Position numbers and translations under genes: made by a program. A stretch of 64,000 nt of DNA, from positions 1 to 64,000 of the forward strand of contig CACJFI010000004.1 of the NCBI GenBank assembly GCA_902592615.1, read 5' to 3'. The first letter of the stretch is position 1. Each line of letters begins with the position of its first letter. The DNA is from an uncultured SAR116 cluster alpha proteobacterium (GTDB lineage Bacteria; Pseudomonadota; Alphaproteobacteria; Puniceispirillales; Marisalimonadaceae). Below are positions 1 to 10,144 of this stretch, piece by piece. The notes under the pieces were generated by a model. It saw only the letters and a program-made list of their open reading frames with translations, was not told where the DNA came from and did no database searches.

Positions 1-933
1 TTTTCTTTCGTTACCAAAATTATTTATTTCCAATTCTCGTTCTACAATTAAATTTTCAAAATTTTTGGTAAGTAAACATATAATTCCTTGCTCGAGTGGT
101 AAATAATCAAAAATTGAATTTAATTGTTTTTCATGAAATAAAGGTAAAAAATGTTCTATACCGTTAAACTTAATACCAGCAGAAATGTTTTCATAAAGTA
201 AACTATTTATACTAGCAGCCCCGTTTTTACTCCTAAATTTTTTTCTGAAATTTTCTATGTTTTTTTCATTCAATATAAATTCATTTGATGTATAAATATT
301 AAAATCATTTATTTTATCCTTAGATCTTTGTGTAAGAGGATCCATTGTTTTGATTGTTTCAATATTATCACCTATAAAGTCAATTCTAAATGCAGTTTGG
401 TTACCAACAGGAAAAACGTCTAATATACTTCCTCGAATACTAAATTCACCAAACTCTCTTACTGTTTGTACCCTTTTATATCCTGAGTTATTTAAGAACT
501 CGATAATTAATTGAAATTTATAATCTGAAGATAAATTTAAATTTATAAAACGATTTAAAAAAAAATCTTTAGGCGCTGTTTTGTTAAATAAAGCATTAAT
601 AGTAGTTAAAATAACATTTTTGCTTTTATTCTCAATTCTATTTTTTTTAAAAAAACAAAGATCTGTAAATGATTTTACACGCTCTGCAATTAAATTGAGA
701 TTTGGTGATGAAATATCATAAGGCAAACAATCCCATGCTGGGATTTTGTATATGTTTATTTCTTTGAAATTCAAATATAAAAAATTAAAAACATTAGAGA
801 GTTCTAAATCATTTTTTGCTACGTAAAATATATTTTGATTTTGAGATAGAGAAGAAATTAAGAAAGGTATTAAGCTATCTCGAATTCCATTTATTTCTCT
901 TATTTTATTTAAATCTTTTTTAAAATTAAACAA
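1..933 (-). CDS. mfd: Transcription-repair coupling factor Mfd, N-terminal part (runs off window start)
   Basis: Minus-strand frame open from a TTG start at ~933 to the window edge (LFNFKKDLNKIREING...IPAWDCLPYD...REFGEFSIRGSILDVFPVG...RIDFIGDNIETI), typical UvrB-like N-terminus of Mfd; adjacent to sdhE/recG. Not in the supplied ORF track because it is truncated. Confidence 0.9.
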   Translation of the reverse strand, partial: MFNFKKDLNKIREINGIRDSLIPFLISSLSQNQNIFYVAKNDLELSNVFNFLYLNFKEINIYKIPAWDCLPYDISSPNLNLIAERVKSFTDLCFFKKNRIENKSKNVILTTINALFNKTAPKDFFLNRFINLNLSSDYKFQLIIEFLNNSGYKRVQTVREFGEFSIRGSILDVFPVGNQTAFRIDFIGDNIETIKTMDPLTQRSKDKINDFNIYTSNEFILNEKNIENFRKKFRSKNGAASINSLLYENISAGIKFNGIEHFLPLFHEKQLNSIFDYLPLEQGIICLLTKNFENLIVERELEINNFGNERK

Positions 934-934
934 T

Positions 935-1192
935 TTAATGACCTTTAAATTCTTTTATAAGGTCAATTAGAAAGTTTTCTTTAGAAGATTTGGATGTTTC
1001 AATATCTATGGATAAACGCCAAATTCTAGGATCTCCTGAATTAAGAAGAGCTTGATATGCTAATAAGTTTTCATCATCGAGATATTTTAAATGATTTTCT
1101 GCAAAACTACCTAACAAAATATCAGTTTCACGAGTACCAGTATATTTAGATCTATAAATTAATTTTTTTATAAAAACATTTCTATTATTCAA
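935..1192 (-). CDS. sdhE: FAD assembly factor SdhE (DUF339 / succinate dehydrogenase assembly factor 2)
   Basis: Short protein with RSKYTGTRETDILLGSFA...LDDENLLAYQALLNSGDPRIWRL, characteristic of SdhE; between mfd and recG. Confidence 0.88.
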   Translation of the reverse strand: MNNRNVFIKKLIYRSKYTGTRETDILLGSFAENHLKYLDDENLLAYQALLNSGDPRIWRLSIDIETSKSSKENFLIDLIKEFKGH

Positions 1193-1254
1193 TTTTTTCT
1201 CGTTTTATTGATATTTTTTGTTATTGTTTATTATAAATAAAGGTTTTTGATTTC

Positions 1255-3381
1255 TTGTCTAATGTAATTATTAAAAGACCAAAAGAGATTTTTGAATTAT
1301 TCTCATCACTCGGAAATTTAAGTGGTGTTGGTGAAAAAAAATTAAACCTTTTAGAAAAAAAAATTGGACCATATTTAATAAATCTTTTATTTTATTTGCC
1401 ACACAAGTCTATTAATAGATTCCAAAACATATCTTTAAAAGAAGTAAATCATGGTGACATATTAACTTGTGAAGTAGAGGTTGTGGAAATAAATATACCT
1501 CCCTTTAATTTTAGAAAAAAAAATAATATGTCTAGGATAATAACCTTTGGCCTCAATAACGAAAAAAATGTAAGATTAGATATTGTTTACTTTGGGCAAA
1601 ATACACAGTATTTAAAAAACATTTACAAAGTTGGAAATAGAGTTTTTGTAAGTGGAAAATTTGAGAACTTTAATGGCCTTGGACAGATTGCTCATCCTGA
1701 CTATATTGTAAAACCAACCGAGAAAAAATTAATACCATTCTTTCAACCAATTTATCCTTTATTTTTTGGAATAAACCAAAAATTCATATCAAAAATTATC
1801 AATCAAGGTATAAAGAAAATACCAATAATACCTGAATGGTTAAATAAAGATATACTGATAAAATACAAATTCCCAAATTGGCATACTTGTATATCTAGAA
1901 TACATAATCCAGAAAACAATGAAGACTTAAACTTAAATAGTATTTTTAGAAAACGACTTGCTCTAGATGAATTAATAGCAAATCAGATATCTATGTTACT
2001 AATAAAAAATAAAATTTCTAAAATTAAAGAAATTAAACAATGTTATAGCAACTCAGAATTGATTAAAAATTTTTATTCGAATTTACCATTTGAGTTAACT
2101 GGTAATCAAATAAAAGTTATAAATGAGATAAAAGAGGACATTCATAGCAATAAAACTATGGTTAGAATGCTTCAGGGTGATGTTGGGTCCGGTAAAACAA
2201 TTGTTGCTATAATTTCTATACTCAACGCAATATTAGACGGATCTCAAGCAGTATTAATGGTTCCAACGGAAATTCTTGCAATTCAACATTTTAATACAAT
2301 TAAAGAGTTACTTATACCACTAAAAATTGAACCAACTCTTCTATTAGGAGAAAGCAGATCTGTTTATGATAACAAAACTAGATCTAATATAATTAAACAA
2401 ATAGAAGATGGTGAAATTAAAATTATAATTGGAACTCACGCATTAATTTCAAAAAAAGTAATTTATAATAACCTATCTTTAGCTGTTATTGACGAGCAGC
2501 ACAGGTTTGGCGTTAAACAAAGAGTTGAAATAACAGAAAAAGGTAATAATGTTAATGTACTAGTTATGACAGCAACGCCTATACCTAGATCTCTCGCACT
2601 CACTGCTTATGGTGATATGGATATTTCTGTTTTAAGTGAAAAACCTATTGGTAGAAAATCAATTAATACATATGTTTTGTCACAAACTAAAATAGCAGAA
2701 GTATTATCTTCTATTGAAAGAGCAATTAAAGCTGGAGCATTAGTATATTGGGTTTGTCCTCTAATTGAAGATTCTGAGGATTCAGATCTGATTGCTGTTA
2801 ACGAAAGATATAATTTTTTAAAAAATAATTTTAAAAACATTAATGTTTCATTAATTCATGGAAAACAAAATCAGATTGAGAGAGAAACATCAATGAATGA
2901 GTTTAAATCTGGTGAAAGTAAAATTCTAGTTGCTACTACGGTAATTGAAGTTGGAGTAGATGTTCCTGAAGCTACTATAATGGTAATTGAATGCGCAGAA
3001 AGATTTGGGTTAGCTCAAATACATCAATTAAGAGGAAGAGTTGGAAGAAGTAATAAAGAATCCTCATGCATATTGTTATATAATTCTAATTTAAGCTCAA
3101 TTGCTCATTCAAGGTTAAAAATCTTGAAGGAAAATGATGATGGATTTAAAATTTCTGAACATGATTTAGAATTACGTGGACCAGGAGAAATTCTTGGAAG
3201 TAAACAATCTGGCAATCTTGAATTTAAGTTTGTGGATTTGCATGTCCACAACCAAATGATTCCCGTTGCAAGAGACGAAGCTAGGAAAATGCTTGAGAAT
3301 GAAGATGATAAAGAAAAAATTAATATTCTTTTATCTATTTTTGAAAATAATGATGCTATCAGATTATTAAAAGGTGGTTGA
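1255..3381 (+). CDS. recG: ATP-dependent DNA helicase RecG (TTG start)
   Basis: MLQGDVGSGKT Walker A, DEQHRFG, TATPIPRSLALTAYGDMDIS, QLRGRVGR; full length 708 aa. Confidence 0.97.
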   Translation: MSNVIIKRPKEIFELFSSLGNLSGVGEKKLNLLEKKIGPYLINLLFYLPHKSINRFQNISLKEVNHGDILTCEVEVVEINIPPFNFRKKNNMSRIITFGLNNEKNVRLDIVYFGQNTQYLKNIYKVGNRVFVSGKFENFNGLGQIAHPDYIVKPTEKKLIPFFQPIYPLFFGINQKFISKIINQGIKKIPIIPEWLNKDILIKYKFPNWHTCISRIHNPENNEDLNLNSIFRKRLALDELIANQISMLLIKNKISKIKEIKQCYSNSELIKNFYSNLPFELTGNQIKVINEIKEDIHSNKTMVRMLQGDVGSGKTIVAIISILNAILDGSQAVLMVPTEILAIQHFNTIKELLIPLKIEPTLLLGESRSVYDNKTRSNIIKQIEDGEIKIIIGTHALISKKVIYNNLSLAVIDEQHRFGVKQRVEITEKGNNVNVLVMTATPIPRSLALTAYGDMDISVLSEKPIGRKSINTYVLSQTKIAEVLSSIERAIKAGALVYWVCPLIEDSEDSDLIAVNERYNFLKNNFKNINVSLIHGKQNQIERETSMNEFKSGESKILVATTVIEVGVDVPEATIMVIECAERFGLAQIHQLRGRVGRSNKESSCILLYNSNLSSIAHSRLKILKENDDGFKISEHDLELRGPGEILGSKQSGNLEFKFVDLHVHNQMIPVARDEARKMLENEDDKEKINILLSIFENNDAIRLLKGG

Positions 3382-3384
3382 TCA

Positions 3385-4029
3385 TTACTTAATATTATTA
3401 GTTTTCATTTTTGGAGTAACTATGCCTCCAGAAATTACCATTTTTACAGCATCTTCAACTTTCATTTTCATATATATTAAATCCTTCTTGGGAACAAATA
3501 AAAGAAATCCACTTGTAGGGTTAGGAGTGGTAGGTATAAAAACATTGATCAAGGTTTCATCGTTTAAGGACTGAACTTCTCCTTTTGTCTCTCCTGTAAC
3601 AAACCCAATAACCCAAATTTTTTTCCTTGGATATTCAACTAAAACAACCTCTCTAAAACTATCAGAGTTAGTAGACATGACTGTTTCCATAATTTGCTTA
3701 ATTGCACCGTATATACTTCTAACAACAGGCATTTTATCAAGCACTCTTTCCCCAGCTTTAAGCAAAGTTCTGCCGATAAATCCAGGAGTTATTGCTCCAA
3801 TAAAAGTAATAACCACAATACTTATGATCAATCCTATTCCAGGTATTTGGTGTGGTAACTGTTTAGTGAAATCCAAACTATCAGGCAATAAACCGGCAAC
3901 TTGAGAATCTATAAAAGTAATTATGATCCAAGTAACGTAGATTGTTATTAAAATTGGAGATGTGACTAAAATGCCCGCTAGAAAATATCTTCTAAATCTT
4001 GCAAAAAAACCAATTTTTTCTTCAGACAA
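3385..4029 (-). CDS. DUF502 family membrane protein
   Basis: YFLAGILVTSPILITIYVTW, GIGLIISIVVITFIGAITPGFIGR, VFIPTTPNPTSGFLLFVPK typical of DUF502. Confidence 0.88.
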   Translation of the reverse strand: MSEEKIGFFARFRRYFLAGILVTSPILITIYVTWIIITFIDSQVAGLLPDSLDFTKQLPHQIPGIGLIISIVVITFIGAITPGFIGRTLLKAGERVLDKMPVVRSIYGAIKQIMETVMSTNSDSFREVVLVEYPRKKIWVIGFVTGETKGEVQSLNDETLINVFIPTTPNPTSGFLLFVPKKDLIYMKMKVEDAVKMVISGGIVTPKMKTNNIK

Positions 4030-4103
4030 TTTAAACTCCTGATGGTATAAATATTATAGATTATATAAATAAATACTCAAAACCAATATGAAAAGATTTA
4101 AAA

Positions 4104-4937
4104 ATGAAAAAATTATCTGATGAAAAATTAAATGATTTAAACCAGCTAAAATCTATTTCAAAAATAAGAAAAGTAATTAAGATATTAAGAGATCCAATTG
4201 ATGGTTGTCCTTGGGACTTAAAACAAGATTACAATTCATTAGCTCCCTATTCTATTGAAGAAGCTTACGAACTTGTAGATGCCATAGAAAACAATGATAT
4301 CGAAGAGATAAAAAAAGAGTTGGGAGATTTATTATTACAAGTTATTTTAATTTCACAAGTGGCCGATGATAAAGGAGATTTTGATTTCGATGATGTAGCG
4401 AATGAGATATCTGAAAAAATAATTAGAAGACATCCACAAATATTTGATAAAAATTACAATGAAAATGATCTTCCTCATGAATCATGGGAAAAAATCAAAA
4501 AATTAGAAAAAAATAGAATTACAAATACCAAAAATACATTAGACCTAGTTGAAAAAAATATTCCAACGTTACTAAGATCTCTTAAAATACAAAAAAAAGC
4601 TGCATCATTGAATTTTGATTGGGAAAATGAAACTCAAGTTTTGAATAAAATTGATGAAGAAATTCATGAATTGAAAGATGCACTCAAGTTGAATAACAAA
4701 AAAATGATTGAAGAAGAATTAGGAGATTTATTTTTTACTATTATTAATTTATCACGACGTTTAAATTTAGATCCAGAGCAAACTATAAGAAAAGCAAATA
4801 AAAAATTTACTACTAGATTTAATGAAATGGAAAACTTTATTGAAGACAACAAACTAAAATGGCATAATTTAAAAAAACATGATTTTAAAAATCTTTGGAA
4901 TAAAGTAAAAAATAATCAAAGAGGAATTAATGAATAA
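4104..4937 (+). CDS. mazG: Nucleoside triphosphate pyrophosphohydrolase MazG
   Basis: LRDPIDGCPWDLKQDYNSLAPYSIEEAYELVDAIE, two MazG EExxE motifs (KKELGDLLLQV, EEELGDLFFTI). Confidence 0.95.
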   Translation: MKKLSDEKLNDLNQLKSISKIRKVIKILRDPIDGCPWDLKQDYNSLAPYSIEEAYELVDAIENNDIEEIKKELGDLLLQVILISQVADDKGDFDFDDVANEISEKIIRRHPQIFDKNYNENDLPHESWEKIKKLEKNRITNTKNTLDLVEKNIPTLLRSLKIQKKAASLNFDWENETQVLNKIDEEIHELKDALKLNNKKMIEEELGDLFFTIINLSRRLNLDPEQTIRKANKKFTTRFNEMENFIEDNKLKWHNLKKHDFKNLWNKVKNNQRGINE

Positions 4938-5694
4938 TAACATACCTAAAAATATTCTTATTACTGGTGCCACTTCAGGCTTTGGTAAAGCAACGGCAAA
5001 GCTATTTAATAAAAAAGGCTGGCAAACAATAATTACAGGTCGAAGAGCTGATCGTTTAGAGGAGCTTGCAAAGGAATTAGGTGAGAAATCATTACCACTT
5101 GCTTTTGATATAAGTGACAGGCGTGCAGTTAAATCAGCCATACAAAATATATCACCAAATTTTAATAATATAAGTGTATTATGTAATAATGCAGGCTTAG
5201 CTCTTGGATTGGAAGGCGCTGATAATGCCAACCTTGATGACTGGGATCAAATGATAGATACTAATATAAAAGGCTTAGTATATGCTACTCGAACTGTTTT
5301 ACCATTTATGGTTGAAAACGGAGAAGGTCATATAATTAATCTAGGATCAGTCGCTGGCTCATATCCTTATCCTGGAGGAAATGTTTATGGAGGAACCAAA
5401 GCGTTCGTAAGTCAATTTTCTTTAAATTTAAGAGCTGATTTAGTCGGCAAAGGCATTAATGTAACATCAGTAGAACCGGGTTTAGCAGAAACAGAATTTT
5501 CTATTGTTAGGTTTAAAGGTGATAAAGAAAAGGCATCTCAGGTTTATCAAAATACAAGATCAATAAAAGCAGAAGATATTGCAGAAATAATTTATTGGGT
5601 GGCTACAAGACCTAAAAATATAAATATTAATAAAATTGAAATTATGGCTGGTGACCAAGCTTTTAACCCTTTTAATATTGTAAAAAATGGCTAA
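4930..5694 (+). CDS. SDR family NAD(P)-dependent oxidoreductase (YdfG-like)
   Basis: ITGATSGFGKATAKLF cofactor motif, NNAGLALG, YGGTKAFV active site. Confidence 0.9.
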   Translation: MNNNIPKNILITGATSGFGKATAKLFNKKGWQTIITGRRADRLEELAKELGEKSLPLAFDISDRRAVKSAIQNISPNFNNISVLCNNAGLALGLEGADNANLDDWDQMIDTNIKGLVYATRTVLPFMVENGEGHIINLGSVAGSYPYPGGNVYGGTKAFVSQFSLNLRADLVGKGINVTSVEPGLAETEFSIVRFKGDKEKASQVYQNTRSIKAEDIAEIIYWVATRPKNININKIEIMAGDQAFNPFNIVKNG

Positions 5695-6566
5695 TTTTTA
5701 TATTTCCTGTATGGATTATCATATGGAATGATTAAATCTCTAATATTATTCCAAGTTTGAATATTACTTGCAGCTAGGATTGATCCTTTAGATTTTATAT
5801 TAAATTCACTTTTGTTGGTTGCCATATAAACACAACCGCCAGCTTCTCTTATTATCAAGTCCATAGGAGCATGATCCCAGGGAGTAACTCTTCCGTGAAA
5901 AATAAATTGAATTTCGTTTTTGGCCAACATAATTGTTTCGATACCTGCACTACCAATAAATAATCTGTCTGTGCTAGTTTTTAAATTAAGGAGAATAGTT
6001 TGTCTATAATTTTCAGGTATCCCCTTAGTTCCACCAGATCCTATTATTTTCAATATGTTAGATTGCTTTATTGAAAGTCTAGATGATATTTTGTTATTTG
6101 TATCAACTAAAAAAGCACCATAGTTTTTAAATGCATATACAAATATATTTTTTAAAGGGTAATAAACAAATGTTGCTATAGGAAGCATATAACTAACTAG
6201 TGAAATCATAGAACAAAAATTTTCTTTCCCATTAATATAATTCTTTGTTCCGTCTATTGGATCAACAACCCACAATAGAGATTTATCCAAATATTTTTCA
6301 TATTGTTTATCTAAAAAAGCAGTTTCTTCGCCTAATATATCACTAACATCTAAAAAACCTTTTAATTTTTTTGAGATAATTTCTTCACTTTCTTTATCTG
6401 CAATGCTTACAAAATCATCATTTGATGTTTTTGTACTTATATCTTCTGATTTCAAATTTTTATGATAACGTAAAATAACTTTTTTATTAACGTTAATTAA
6501 TAAATTCATAATGTATTTTACAATCTTATTCCTTTTTGTATTATTTTGAATTAAAATATCGTTCAT
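5691..6566 (-). CDS. Inositol monophosphatase / 3'(2'),5'-bisphosphate nucleotidase family protein
   Basis: VDPIDGTKNYINGKENFC and TPWDHAPMDLIIREAGG motifs of the IMPase superfamily. Confidence 0.82.
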   Translation of the reverse strand: MNDILIQNNTKRNKIVKYIMNLLINVNKKVILRYHKNLKSEDISTKTSNDDFVSIADKESEEIISKKLKGFLDVSDILGEETAFLDKQYEKYLDKSLLWVVDPIDGTKNYINGKENFCSMISLVSYMLPIATFVYYPLKNIFVYAFKNYGAFLVDTNNKISSRLSIKQSNILKIIGSGGTKGIPENYRQTILLNLKTSTDRLFIGSAGIETIMLAKNEIQFIFHGRVTPWDHAPMDLIIREAGGCVYMATNKSEFNIKSKGSILAASNIQTWNNIRDLIIPYDNPYRKYKN

Positions 6567-6571
6567 AATTA

Positions 6572-7882
6572 TCAGATATTATACAACTTAATTTCAGGAA
6601 AATGTGATTTGAATGAATTTAATTTGTCATTAGATATTTTAGCCTTAACTTTGTTGCCTATAAAATCTATATCGCAAAATGTTTCATTATATACATGTGA
6701 ATTTTTATACAACCAAGAAGAAATTTTGTAAGAGTTAATAGGTATATGAAAAAGTACCTTCGTGAATTTTTTTTCAGCCAAATTTTCGATGTAATTTTTT
6801 AAATCTTTCATGCCCTTGGGTGTTAAAGCAGAAGTTTTAACTAAATTTTTCTTGTATTTGATTTTTATATCACTCAAATCTGAATTTAAATCGCATTTAT
6901 TAAAAACATTTATTATTTTCTTTTCTAATTCTTCTTCAGTAAAACCAATAGAAATTAATGTTTCAAATACTAATTTTGCCTGATTTTCTATATTAGGGTT
7001 TGATAAATCATGAACTAACAATAAGTAATCAGCTATAAAGAGTTCTTCTAAAGAAGATTTAAATGAATCAATCAACTCTGTGGGTAATGCTGATATGAAA
7101 CCTACAGTGTCTGAAATTATAATTTTTTTATTGTCAGACATTTTTATAGAACCCATTTTTGTATCTAACGTAGCAAATACCATATCTTTAACTAATATAT
7201 CAGAAGATGTAAGGCTATTAAAAATTGTTGACTTACCACTGTTGGTATAACCAACTAAAGAAAAAATCAAAGAAGAAACACTTTTTCTGTGTTTTCTTTG
7301 AACTTCTCTGGTTTGTGTCACCTTTGTAAGTGATTTTTTTAATTGTTTTATTTTTGAATTAATCATTCTTTTATCTAATTCTATTTGACTTTCACCAGGA
7401 CCACCTATTTTACTTAAACCACCTCTTTGCCTTTCGAGATGTGTCCAAGATCTGACAAGTCTTGTTTTTTCGAAACTTAAATTAGCAAGTTCTACTTGTA
7501 ATTTACCTTCTTTAGTTTTCGCTCTTAGACCAAAAATTTCTATAATAAGCTGTGTTCTATCAATGATTTTTTTTTGTAAAATTCTCTCTAGATTTCTATG
7601 TTGTATAGGCGATAAAGAACAATCAAAAATTATTAAATCAACGAGGCTTAGGTCAAAATTATTTTTAATTTCATTAGCAACATTATTGTTTATTAATAAT
7701 GAGGATTTTGGGATACTGATATTAACTATTTTTTCAAATACGATGACTGCATCTAAGGCTGACACAAGACTTCTTGTTTCAGAGGAACGAGAAATAAAGT
7801 TTTTTTGATTAAAAATATCGTTTTGAGAAAATTTATTATTCTTAAATATAGGAAGAATTAAAAATGTTTTATAATTAACCAT
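6572..7882 (-). CDS. hflX: GTPase HflX
   Basis: HLERQRGGLSKIGGPGESQIELDKR, G1 GYTNSGKST, ATLDT, DTVGFI, NKCD. Confidence 0.93.
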   Translation of the reverse strand: MVNYKTFLILPIFKNNKFSQNDIFNQKNFISRSSETRSLVSALDAVIVFEKIVNISIPKSSLLINNNVANEIKNNFDLSLVDLIIFDCSLSPIQHRNLERILQKKIIDRTQLIIEIFGLRAKTKEGKLQVELANLSFEKTRLVRSWTHLERQRGGLSKIGGPGESQIELDKRMINSKIKQLKKSLTKVTQTREVQRKHRKSVSSLIFSLVGYTNSGKSTIFNSLTSSDILVKDMVFATLDTKMGSIKMSDNKKIIISDTVGFISALPTELIDSFKSSLEELFIADYLLLVHDLSNPNIENQAKLVFETLISIGFTEEELEKKIINVFNKCDLNSDLSDIKIKYKKNLVKTSALTPKGMKDLKNYIENLAEKKFTKVLFHIPINSYKISSWLYKNSHVYNETFCDIDFIGNKVKAKISNDKLNSFKSHFPEIKLYNI

Positions 7883-7891
7883 AAAATATTA

Positions 7892-8740
7892 CTAATTAAA
7901 ATTCTTAAAATACAAATTTCTTAATTCAATTGATGTTTTGCCAATCATACCATTACCAATTTTAATATTGTCAATTTCAATAATTGGAGTAACAAAAGAA
8001 GATGCACTAGTTAAAAATACTTCTTTAGAGTCTAACATTTCGTCTTTTGTAAATTTTTTTTCCAACATTTTAAACTTATTTTTTTTTGCAAATTGTGCAA
8101 TTGTCTTTCTAGTAATACCAGATAAAATCTTCCCATCAATTTCACGAGTTAAAATTTCATTATCATTATTTATAATCCAAATATTTGAACTAGATCCTTC
8201 AGTTACATAACCTTCATAATCAATAAAAATTCCTTCATAAGCATTTTTTTCATTAGCATGGGTTTTAGCTAAAACATTTGGTAACAACTGTGTTGTCTTA
8301 ATATCAGGCCTAGACCATCTATTATCAAAAATAGTAATTGCTTTTACCCCTTTAATATGATCTGAAATATTATTTTTCTTTTTTGATACAATCATTGTTA
8401 GTATTGGTTTGGAGTTAAGTCCAAAATAACTATGATTTCTATCAGCTACACCTCTTGATACCTGTATATAAATACTCCCAAAATTAACTCTATTTAATTT
8501 AAAGAGATTTTTGATTATTATTTTAAGTTGTTGTTTTGATAAATGAAAATTAATGTTTATTAATTTTAAAGAATTATATAATCGTGTTATATGTCCATCA
8601 TAATCATAAAACTTACCATTGTTATATAATATTACCTCATAAACAGCATCACCAAAATGATATCCTCTGTCATTTATACTAATTTTAGCATCTACAATAT
8701 TGCAATAAAGTCCATCTATATAAGATATATTAGCCATCAA
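7892..8740 (-). CDS. dat: Class IV aminotransferase, D-amino-acid aminotransferase-like
   Basis: INDRGYHFGDAVYEV, GYVTEGSSSNIWI, SGITRKTI; next to trkA as in alphaproteobacterial ntr loci. Confidence 0.8.
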   Translation of the reverse strand: MMANISYIDGLYCNIVDAKISINDRGYHFGDAVYEVILYNNGKFYDYDGHITRLYNSLKLININFHLSKQQLKIIIKNLFKLNRVNFGSIYIQVSRGVADRNHSYFGLNSKPILTMIVSKKKNNISDHIKGVKAITIFDNRWSRPDIKTTQLLPNVLAKTHANEKNAYEGIFIDYEGYVTEGSSSNIWIINNDNEILTREIDGKILSGITRKTIAQFAKKNKFKMLEKKFTKDEMLDSKEVFLTSASSFVTPIIEIDNIKIGNGMIGKTSIELRNLYFKNFN

Positions 8741-10122
8741 AAGAAATCCAAATTAACTGAAAGTAGCTCTTCAACTTTTTTCATCGATTTTACTGGAACA
8801 AACATAACTACTATATCACCTGCTTTAATAATAGTATCACCTCTTGGCGATACAATACTTTTATCATCTTTAACAATTGCACCTAATGATACATCTTTAG
8901 GCAATTTAATATCTTTTAGAGGCTTTCCTATAATTGATGAAGATTTAAGAGCCTCAAAAGATATAACTTCACCAAATTCTTCTATTATAGAATGAACATG
9001 TTCTATTTGACCACTTCTAACTTCTTGTAAAATAGATGATGCTGTCAAATTTGGCGGACTAACAACACCCTCTAGATCTAATGAATTAAATAGAGGTATA
9101 AATACAGGTAAATTTATTAAAGCTACAGTATGTGAAGCTCCAGATCTTTTAGATAATAATGAAGATAGAATATTAACTTCATCGTTATTTGTTGCAGCAA
9201 TATATGTTTCACCTTGACCTAACCTTGCCTCCAATATTATTTCTGGATCTAATGAATCTCCAGAAATTATTGTTGCATACTCTAACATTTCTGCAGCATA
9301 CCTTGCTTTATCTTTATCAATTTCTAAGATTGTAAGATTAGTTTCTGGAGATAATTTATGTATTTCTTCAGCTACTCTTATTCCAATTGCACCAGCTCCT
9401 GAAATAGTTACTTTTTCTGGGGTTATTTCAATATGACCAAACGCATTTAAGGTTCTATTAATTTGATTAGTGGGGCAAGCTAAGTAAACTCTATCACCAG
9501 ATAAAATTGTATCATCTCCACCTCTTGGAACAATCAATTTTGTCCCTCTAATGATAGCCATAACTGTAACACTTAGATCTGGAAATAAGTCGACTAAATT
9601 TCTTAAAGGTGTATCAAGTATAGGACAATCTGCTTTACAAGAAACCCCCAACATAGTGACTAGTGAACTAGCAAACTCAGCCACATCAAAAGCCCCAGGG
9701 GTTCTCCATTGATTAACAATTGCATTTGCAACCTCGTCCTCTGGTGATATTATTCTGTTTACACCTACATCTTTTAATAAATAATTAGAATATTTAGGAT
9801 CGAGATATTCTTTTGATCTTATTCGAATTATCATTGTTGGAGTGCCAAATATGGACTTTGCTACATGACATGCTGCTATGTTAATCTCATCCGATTGGGT
9901 AACAGCTATAATCAGATCTGTATCCACAACACCTGCATCTTCGAGAACGTTTGGATAAGAAGCAAGACCTAATACTCCTTGAACATCATATAATTCTGTA
10001 ATACGTTGAATAGCTTCAGAATTTGAGTCAATAACAGTTATATCAAAACCTTCATTAGATAAATGTTCAGTAATAGAAGTGCCAACTCTTCCAGCACCAC
10101 AAATTATAACTTTTTGTTTCAT
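8737..10122 (-). CDS. trkA: Trk system potassium transporter regulatory subunit TrkA
   Basis: Two TrkA-N Rossmann domains (CGAGRVGTSITEHLSNEGFDITVID; GAGAIGIRVAEE) and TrkA-C domains; downstream of ntrX. Confidence 0.94.
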   Translation of the reverse strand: MKQKVIICGAGRVGTSITEHLSNEGFDITVIDSNSEAIQRITELYDVQGVLGLASYPNVLEDAGVVDTDLIIAVTQSDEINIAACHVAKSIFGTPTMIIRIRSKEYLDPKYSNYLLKDVGVNRIISPEDEVANAIVNQWRTPGAFDVAEFASSLVTMLGVSCKADCPILDTPLRNLVDLFPDLSVTVMAIIRGTKLIVPRGGDDTILSGDRVYLACPTNQINRTLNAFGHIEITPEKVTISGAGAIGIRVAEEIHKLSPETNLTILEIDKDKARYAAEMLEYATIISGDSLDPEIILEARLGQGETYIAATNNDEVNILSSLLSKRSGASHTVALINLPVFIPLFNSLDLEGVVSPPNLTASSILQEVRSGQIEHVHSIIEEFGEVISFEALKSSSIIGKPLKDIKLPKDVSLGAIVKDDKSIVSPRGDTIIKAGDIVVMFVPVKSMKKVEELLSVNLDFF

Positions 10123-10144
10123 ATAATTTCCAAATTAATTTAAT

